From: Heterodera schachtii
Taxonomy: Eukaryota > Nematoda > Chromadorea > Rhabditida > Heteroderidae
Direction of reading: 5' to 3'
Length of the DNA stretch: 64,000 nt
NCBI GenBank assembly: GCA_023374025.1
Contig: SIJG01000040.1
Location: 918,871 to 982,870, forward strand
A program made the translations under genes and the position numbers. The notes below the pieces were generated by a model, which worked only from the letters and a program-made list of their open reading frames with translations, was not told the DNA's origin and did not search any database. Position 1 is the first letter of the stretch, and every line of letters begins with the position of its first letter. This document shows positions 57,808-64,000 of the stretch, piece after piece.

Positions 57808-58197
57808 TTAGAAATTGTTATTAAGAATAATAGGGTTAAGAGCCGCATTTTGGGGTTGGGAAAAGTCGGCATCGGATTTTGTCGGGGTTGGAAGCTTTGG
57901 GATCGGAGCTAGGGATAACCAGGACAATTGCCAACAATGTCTCGGGGTCATGGGCGGGGTAGGGGTCATAAGCCTGTCAAAAAAAAAAAGCAATTCGTCC
58001 CGTATCGTTTTATAGTGGCAACATTGTGGGGTACACCCTGGAGAGGGGAGGTGGAGGCAGCTGACAGATGAGGAAAATTTTTCCAAAATTTCCCAAAATT
58101 TCTCGTTACGAAAACCCGAAAAAATCCATTGAATAAGCGGACAAATAAATACCCAAGCCAAAGCGCAAATCAGTGAGAGATGCCTTTCTTTCTTCAT
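57808..58197 (-). CDS. Possible membrane protein fragment, doubtful
   Basis: A 129-codon minus-strand frame that is less AT-rich than its surroundings. Its first part (LSLICALAWVFICPLIQWIF, then SGFRNEKFWEILEKF) resembles the seventh helix and following amphipathic helix of a rhodopsin-like GPCR, with a CPLIQ where NPxxY is usual. The remainder is Pro/Ser-rich with no known domain and may belong to another exon or be non-coding; TTTGACAG|GC at about 57976 could be an acceptor. No upstream exons were recognised. I report it as a lead only. Confidence 0.25.
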   Translation of the reverse strand: MKKERHLSLICALAWVFICPLIQWIFSGFRNEKFWEILEKFSSSVSCLHLPSPGCTPQCCHYKTIRDELLFFFDRLMTPTPPMTPRHCWQLSWLSLAPIPKLPTPTKSDADFSQPQNAALNPIILNNNF

Positions 58198-58687
58198 ACA
58201 TATTCATTCATTCATTCACATTCTCACCAAATTTGTGTTTGCACACGCACACTTTAAAAAGAGCGAAAAACAGCGGGAGATTTTTCGCATTTCATTTATC
58301 TCCCCCCCCCCCCCCGGCTGAATTGGATGAATGCCCGCAACGGAGGCGAATTTTTGGGTTTGTGGAGGGCGGCACAGATCGATCACACGGCGGCATCATC
58401 AGCAACAGTAGATATTGCTTAATTCATTGTTCATTCGTTTACCCAAAATTATTTGATCAATTAGCCTAACCGCATTTTTCAAAAATTTTTGTGCCAAATT
58501 AATTGACGGCATTTCTACTTGGGGAGGGTTGTTCACGGGATCTGGGAAATTTGGGAAAAATCGAGGCCGGCACTGATCAGGATCAGAATGGCAATGAATA
58601 CGGAATCATGCTTTCCACATTGGATCGGACACGGAAAAGTCGAGCTTCCGGTACCAACCCTGGCCGGGAAATGATGATCCTGGTCGG
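58198..58687. other. Unassigned, less AT-rich stretch
   Basis: A C run at 58303-58316. A 128-codon plus-strand frame from 58503 runs into the MITE and is not convincing. No gene is called. Confidence 0.4.
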
Positions 58688-58697
58688 GGTCCCAATC

Positions 58698-59070
58698 AAG
58701 GGCGTAGCCAGACCCTTGGCTTTGGGGGGGGGGGAGGGGCTGAAGTCAAAAATTCGATTTTTAGGGGTGTATTTTTGCTTTTTGAAATCCCGAATTTGGG
58801 GGGTGTATTTTACAAAATTTTTCGCCGTTTTTAGCCAAAAAATTACTATTTTTTGCCATTTTGGCCTTCATTTTTCAAAAATATGGTAACATGGGGGTCC
58901 GGCGGTGCCGATAGGCGCCGCCGGGAAAATTTTTGAGTATTTTAATGCTAATTTGTTAAGAAAATTGCTTAAAATTTCAAAAAAATTATTGAAAATTTTT
59001 ACTTTTTTGGGTTTCGGGGGGGGGGGGGGGGGCTTTAGCCCCCTCAGCCCCCCCCCCTGCCTACGCCCTT
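58698..59070. mobile_element. MITE with 10-bp target duplication (MULE-like)
   Basis: 373 bp. The left end AAGGGCGTAGCCAG and the reverse complement of the right end AAGGGCGTAGGCAG form an inverted repeat with one mismatch. GGTCCCAATC occurs directly before (58688-58697) and directly after (59071-59080), a 10-bp target-site duplication; duplications of about 8-11 bp are typical of Mutator-like elements. Both ends carry G/C runs (around 58725, 59018-59033 and 59050). No transposase. The perfect flanking duplication shows a fairly recent insertion. Confidence 0.82.
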
Positions 59071-59080
59071 GGTCCCAATC

Positions 59081-59842
59081 TCTGTATATCCTTAATCCCA
59101 ATGTTTACCTCAAAACCTTGCATTTATGCTCTCTGCGCTACGACTGGTTCCGTAAGGTCAAAAATTTTTTTTTCGAAATACGCAATCCCGAATTATTGAG
59201 GCACAATAATTTGACGGAATGCGGAATTTTTTGAATTTCTCTATTTGAATAAAAAAAAAATCATCTTTTATTAAACACAAAGAAAAGTTTTTGCATTTCA
59301 TTCAATAGAAGTTTTAAAAAAAAATTGGTCAAATTTTTAAAATGGCTCAATAAAGTTACAATTTTATTTTTCGTTTTGAATGTACATCCTTAATTGATTT
59401 GACCCCAACCTCCGATTAAGAAATTAATGGGCCAGGAATTTATTCAGAATTTCCAATTTATCTTACCATATTTTGAGCATTAAAATGCCTAGCCCCAAAA
59501 ATTTTTTAAGGCGTCTTTTAGCACAGGCTAGGGCTCGGCGCAGCTCGATTTAAATGGGCCTAATTTGTAGGGAAAATTTATTTGCGAACTTAAAGAAGGA
59601 CACTTGAAAAATTTATCATATGAAATAAAAGAATGGCTGAATTTCATTACAAATTGGTTGGGGTTTGGCCAGAAGAATGAATTTTCTCTAAAATTTTCTG
59701 TTTTTGAGGAGCCATTTTGAAATTTTAATTTTATTTTTCGTAAAATTTGGGTTCAGATTTCTTCAAAGTTTCATCAATTCCAAGATGATGTGTTCTTTTG
59801 AATTGGTTCATTCATTTAAAATATTTTTCATCTTTTCTATTT
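59081..59842. repeat. 3' flank of HTH gene 1, duplicated behind gene 2
   Basis: From about 59440 to 59842 the sequence matches 62070-62439 with many small differences (shared words include AAAATGCCTAG, TTTTAGCACAG, AGCTCGATTT, GAATTTTCTC, TTTCATCAA). The two genes were thus duplicated together with several hundred bases of 3' flank. Positions 59081-59430 hold no recognised signal. Confidence 0.65.
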
Positions 59843-60870
59843 TTAGCAAATTTCTAAAACTTTTCGCTCTGAAAAATACATATTCAAATTAGTGCTTAAA
59901 ATAAATTAAAAATATTTTAAATTGCTTTACCTTTTGAAAAACCTTGATTGATGCCTAATTTCTTGGCCCATCTTTCAATCGTTGAATAACTCACACCAAA
60001 CTTTTGTTTATTTTTTGCTCTAAATTCTTTCCATTCTTTGTGTGAATGTTTTCCCATTTGCATAAATTCTTTTTTTAATTTAAAATATTTTTCAACAATT
60101 TCCTTTTTTTGCTCATCAATTTTTTGATTTTCCTCCGAATTTCCATTTTTAAATTGTTTCTTCCATCTTTGAATGCTTCTGATATTTATGCCCAAATGTT
60201 TTGCTATTATTTTTTGGCTAATTTGTCTTTTTCCCTCCAATTTTTCATTTAATTTCATTTTTAATTTTGTATTTATTTGATCAAATTGCTTTAACATTAT
60301 TCTTTTTTCTTCAACTGAATAATTTTTGTTCTTCATCATTCCAAATTCCCTTTTCCATTTGTAAATTTTCATTTGATTTGCTCCCAATTTTTGTGCGATT
60401 TTTCTTTCAATTTTAATCCATTCTTTTGTTGAATATTTCTTTCCCATTTGCTTAATTTTCTCTTTTATTTTATGGAATTTTTCAACAATTTCTCTTTTCT
60501 GTTTATCAATTGCATTTGAAAAATGATCAGAAATTTGTTCAAAATTTGTTGGCAATTGTTCAAAATAATGATCACATTCCATTTGAGTCTCTACTTTCAC
60601 TTTAAAAATTACATCAAAAATTTCATTAAATTGTTTTTCCTGTAATAATCGTTTTGCAATATTTTCATCATTTTTTGTCTCATTTTGATCATCAATTTGT
60701 CCAATTATTCTTCCATTTTGATCAGTTTCATTCTCTCCATTTTCCTCCTCTTTTTCGTGCCATCTTTGGCCAAAAATTTCATCAAAACTTTTTTCTTCCT
60801 TTATTCCACCAGCATCAATTTGATTTAAATTTTTGAGTATCAAAAGGAATAAAAATATTTGGGTTTTCAT
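59843..60870 (-). CDS. Secreted protein with three helix-turn-helix units (gene 1)
   Basis: Minus strand. Exon 1 is 60870-59931 and the proposed exon 2 is 59868-59843 (donor AAAAG|GTAAAG, acceptor TTTTTCAG), 321 residues; without splicing the frame ends at 59917. An in-frame ATG at 60897 is also possible, but starting at 60870 gives the better signal peptide (MKTQIFLFLLILKNLNQIDA). Then come KSFDEIFGQRW, shared by all copies, an acidic region, and three units of about 50 residues (about 124-177, 190-240, 255-307). Each is a Lys-rich helix followed by an HTH-like end: KKLG/KHLG/KFG, turn, then IYKWKREFG, IQRWKKQ and IERWAKKLG. Such units resemble DNA-binding HTHs of homeodomain-like or transposase origin. 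A secretory signal joined to three DNA-binding-like units is unusual. C-terminus ERKVLEIC. Function and target unknown. Confidence 0.8.
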
Positions 60871-60897
60871 TTTTAATGAAATGAAAAATGAAAGCAA

Positions 60898-61264
60898 TTT
60901 TATTATTGCTTTTATTCTAATTTATTTAATGAGAAGCTTCATTTTCTACTCATATTTGTAAATAATGAATGTATTTATTATCTGCATTTTTCTTTTTCAA
61001 ATTATTAATAACAATAATAATAATATAATATTTAATTGAAAAAAATTCAAATTCTACTTTTAATTCTACTTTATTAAGATAGTTTTTATATTATTTTATA
61101 CAAATATTTATTTATTTTTTTAATTGTTATTAATATTTGTATTTTATTTTCTTTTTCGGCTCCGAAAAATTTTTTTAATATTTGTTTGTCATCTCGAGAA
61201 ATGATGCGAATATTTTACGGAGATTAAGTTACAATTGTTAATTGTTTCGAAAAAATACGCATTT
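60898..61264. other. AT-rich upstream region of HTH gene 1
   Basis: Likely promoter region of the minus-strand gene. AATAATAATAATAT-type repeats near 61015-61030. No clear motif. Confidence 0.4.
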
Positions 61265-61500
61265 TAGGATAAAATTATCAAAAATTTGATCAAATTGTTC
61301 ATCATTTTGTCCAAATTTGTTATTCGGATCAGTAATGAAAAAAATATTTGATCAATTCTACAAATGTTTTCTTCCGTTCTTTCCTCCCCCATCCTTGGCC
61401 AAATATTTCATCAAAACTTTTTTCATGTTTTATTTTACCTGTCTAATTTGGTAAAATGATTTTTCGAATATTAAAGCGGATAATAATAATAATATTTATT
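61265..61500 (-). pseudogene. Decayed 5' part of a third local HTH gene copy
   Basis: On the minus strand the words KIKHEKSFDEIFGQ..W are readable, matching gene 2 just after its signal peptide, followed by frame-shifted remains of the acidic region (QNDEQFDQIFDNF). No HTH unit follows. The piece lies between the two intact genes and points the same way. Confidence 0.75.
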
Positions 61501-62439
61501 AATATTTTCATGGTTTTTTTTTAAATAAAATAATAAATATTTAATTCAAATGTTTTGCACAACGAAATGTTTAAATATTCATTTTTAACTTCTTAAAAGA
61601 ATTCAATCAATTTGAATTATTTACCAAATGTAGTCAATAAATCATCAATGTGTTAATTTATTTTATTTTATTTTATATCAATTTAATAAATATTTTTTAA
61701 AAGTTATTAGAAAAAAAATTTTTTTTTTGTTTATTTTGCAATTTTGGGGCCTTAAAATAATTGATAAATTTTTTAAAAACTTAACCTGATCATGTGTTTT
61801 CTGATCCGGATAACTTTTTGTTCCGTTTTTCCCCTAAATCCCGTTTACAGCCCAACATTTGTATTTTCACAGAAGGCCACTTAAAAAGTGTTTTTTTTTT
61901 TTGAGAACTCATAATATATTATTTTCACATTCTTGCTTTTTTGGCAGCCTCAATTTGATTAATTGCCATTTTAAATATTAAAAACAAAATTATTGGGCTA
62001 GGAATTTTTCCGGTTTACCGATAAAAATTTTTTGGTCCGAACCTGCGCTTAAAAAATTATTGGGCTAGCAATTCGGAATTTCCAATTTACCGTTTTTTAG
62101 CATTAAAAATGCCTAGTTCTAAGAATTTTTTTAAGTGTCGTTTTAGCACAGATTAGATTAGGGATCGGCGGAGCTCGATTTCAAAAGACGACCTAAGGAA
62201 ACAAATTTTTATGAAAATTCAAACAAAAATTTATCATGGGTAAAAAAAGGGATTAATTTTATGCAAATTGTTTGGGGTTTTGGCCAAAATGAATTTTCTC
62301 GAGAATTATCTTTTTTTGATGAGCATTTTCAAATTTAAATTTTTAATTGCGTAATTTGGGTTCGGATTTCATCAAAGTTTCAGCAATTCCACGATGATGA
62401 GTTTTCTTTTGAATTTGTTCTTCTTCTATTTGATAATAT
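61501..62439. repeat. Spacer, and the duplicated 3' flank of HTH gene 2
   Basis: From about 62070 to 62439 it matches the 3' flank of gene 1 (59440-59842). A shorter internal echo (ATTGGGCTAG..ATTTTT) occurs at 61992 and 62060. Positions 61501-61990 are AT-rich with no signal. Confidence 0.55.
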
Positions 62440-63466
62440 TTATTCATCTTTTCCATTTTTTTCACTAATTTTGTTCACTTTTCGCTCTGAAAAATCATTC
62501 AAATTAATGCTTAAATTGAAAAATAAACAATACAAATTGATATAAATCACTTTTTGAAAAATTTTGGCTGATGCCAATTTTATTGGCCCATCTTTCAATT
62601 GTTCTATTATTCACACCAAAAGTTTGTTTAATTTTTGCATAAAATTCTTTCCATTTTTTGTGTGAATGTTTCCCAATTTGCATAAATTCTTTTTTTAATT
62701 TAAAATATTTTTCCACAATTTCCATTTTTTGCTCATCAATTTTTTGGTTTTTCTCCAATGTTCCATTTTTTAATTGTTTCTTCCATCTTTGAATGCTTCT
62801 GATATTTATGCCCAAATGTTTTGCTATTATTTTTTGGCTAATTTGTCTTTTTCCCTCCAATTTTTCATTTAATTTCATTTTTAATTTGCCATATATTTGA
62901 TCAAATTGCATTAATATTTTACGTTTTTCATCCTCCGAATTTTTATGGACCATAATTCCAAATTCTCTTTTCCATTTGTAAATTTTCTCTTTATTTGTTC
63001 CCAATTTTTGTGCAATTTTTCTTTCAATTTTTGTCCATTCTTTTCTCGAGTATTTTTTTCCCATTTGCTTAATTTTTTCTTTTATTTTATGGAATTTTTC
63101 AACAATTTCTCTCTTTTGTCTGTCATTTAAAATCTGATTCTTTTGATCACAAATTTGTCCAACATTTTCTCTCAATTGTTCCAATTCATCACAATTTATG
63201 GACATTTCTTCACTCGCCTCTTTTTTTACTTCCACATTTTCATCAAAAAATTGATCAATTTGTTGATGATCATTTTGGTTATGATCAGCAATTTCTCTAT
63301 GCATTATTTGATCAATTCGACAGATGTTTTCTTCTGCTCCTTCATTCCATCGTTGGCCAAATATTTGATCAAAACTTTTTTCTTGCTTTATTTTGCCTGC
63401 TTCAGTTTGGTTAAATGCATTTTTAAATATTAAAAAACGAAATAATAATATTATTACTATTTTCAT
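62440..63466 (-). CDS. Secreted protein with three helix-turn-helix units and a KKRKV motif (gene 2)
   Basis: Minus strand. Exon 1 is 63466-62551 and exon 2 is 62486-62440 (donor AAAAA|GTGATT, acceptor TTTTTCAG), 320 residues; the unspliced frame would end at 62504. Signal peptide about 1-23 (MKIVIILLFRFLIFKNAFNQ). KSFDQIFGQRW follows, then an acidic stretch and three HTH units (about 117-170, 180-232, 247-298) ending IYKWKREFG, IQRWKKQ and IERWANKIG. The splice creates SKKRKVNK at residues 304-311, close to the classic monopartite nuclear localisation signal. So one protein combines secretion, a nuclear signal and three DNA-binding-like units. The donor GTGATT is weaker than in gene 1. HTH unit 2 is identical in nucleotide sequence to gene 1 over 116 bases. 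Family not recognised; a secreted nuclear-acting protein (effector) is a hypothesis. Confidence 0.8.
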
Positions 63467-64000
63467 TATGATTTAAAAAATGAATAAAAATTAATTGAAT
63501 TCTTACATAAAAAAAAATTAATTTAATTATTGATCCATTAAATTAATGAAATCGGCTTTTTCATATATATGTTGTCAATAAATCACCAATATATGTTATT
63601 TTATTTTAACAAAAAAATATATGAACAACGAAATCTTTTTGATTAAATCTATTTTTTTTTACAACGAATTCACTTGGCAAAATTTTCGAAATTTAAAATT
63701 TTTGTGGCTTTTCGTGATTTTTAAAATCCCTCATAGAAAACCAATCCGGTTCATATTTATTTCCCCAAATTATAAAATAATTAATGCACTTTTTCATATA
63801 AGTAACAAATTTTCCTTTTTTTTTCTAATTTAATTTTCAAAATATTTTTCACTGTAATAATTTTATTTATTTAATTTTAATCTTTTCCATATTTTCACAT
63901 TAATAATCCATGCATAATCTAAGCAAATAATTGTCCAAATGATATCAAATAAATTTTTTTTTCCTTCAAAAATTCCAGTCATTAATTATTATTTTTTGGT
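63467..64000. other. AT-rich 5' flank of HTH gene 2
   Basis: Presumed promoter side of the minus-strand gene. CAATAAATCACCAATATATG (63577-63596) resembles 61636-61655 (CAATAAATCATCAATGTGTT), an echo of the duplicated gene neighbourhood. No other feature seen. Confidence 0.4.

Noticed and set aside
58503..58889. Plus-strand frame of 128 codons
   Set aside because: Its second half is the MITE at 58698-59070. Across the empty site a GPCR-like string (SLIPMFTSKPCIYAL) can be read in another frame, but without supporting exons it is too weak.
59704..59892. Short plus-strand frames opposite the HTH genes (also 60654-60836, 62945-63433, 31272-31709)
   Set aside because: Phe/His-rich antisense readings of Lys/Glu-rich coding DNA; typical shadows.

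Overview
The window is nuclear DNA of a nematode. The signs are: a serpentine receptor of the nematode-specific Srt class; many small exons joined by short AT-rich introns with TTTCAG or TTTTAG acceptors; a nematode-style Cys-loop channel; several small secreted proteins; and very AT-rich intergenic DNA. The set of small secreted proteins would suit a tylenchid (plant-parasitic) worm, but the species cannot be fixed from this sequence. Most genes had to be assembled by hand from exons. Coordinates below span whole genes, and exon limits are given in the text.

Layout. 1-4.8 kb: an Srt receptor lacking its first exons, followed by nested and duplicated MITEs. 4.8-10.1 kb: two tandem minus-strand genes for secreted mucin-like proteins (Thr/Pro repeats plus a Cys-rich C-terminus). 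10.6-18.6 kb: a complete, apparently young Ty3/gypsy LTR retrotransposon with gag, pol and a third coding part resembling an SGNH-hydrolase fold, all in one frame but divided by two TAA codons. 17.3-30.3 kb: an almost perfect head-to-tail duplication of 6.5 kb holding the end of that retrotransposon, one LTR, unique DNA and a broken LINE. 30.3-33.4 kb: MITEs and a broken copy of a secreted helix-turn-helix (HTH) gene. 33.5-34.1 kb: four identical tRNA-Glu(UUC) genes.

35.6-39.5 kb: three small genes: a 49-residue Ala/Lys-rich secreted peptide, a single-LIM-domain protein and a Ly6-like secreted protein. 41.9-49.1 kb: a 15-exon Cys-loop anion channel subunit, including one GC-AG intron. 49.7-51.6 kb: a duplicated non-coding repeat with a conserved hairpin. 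52.5-53.6 kb: a seven-exon secreted His/Lys-rich protein whose introns are all phase 1. 58.7-59.1 kb: a MITE with a 10-bp target duplication. 59.8-63.5 kb: two tandem minus-strand genes, plus a decayed third copy, for secreted proteins carrying three HTH units. One of the two gains a KKRKV-type nuclear-localisation motif from a small last exon.

The strongest candidate for something undescribed is this secreted triple-HTH family: two apparently intact genes, two decayed copies, and a possible detached 3' exon that was itself duplicated. Next come the SGNH-like module in the LTR element and the phase-1 modular secreted protein. No operon-like cooperation between neighbouring genes is evident; apart from tandem paralogues, they look functionally independent.
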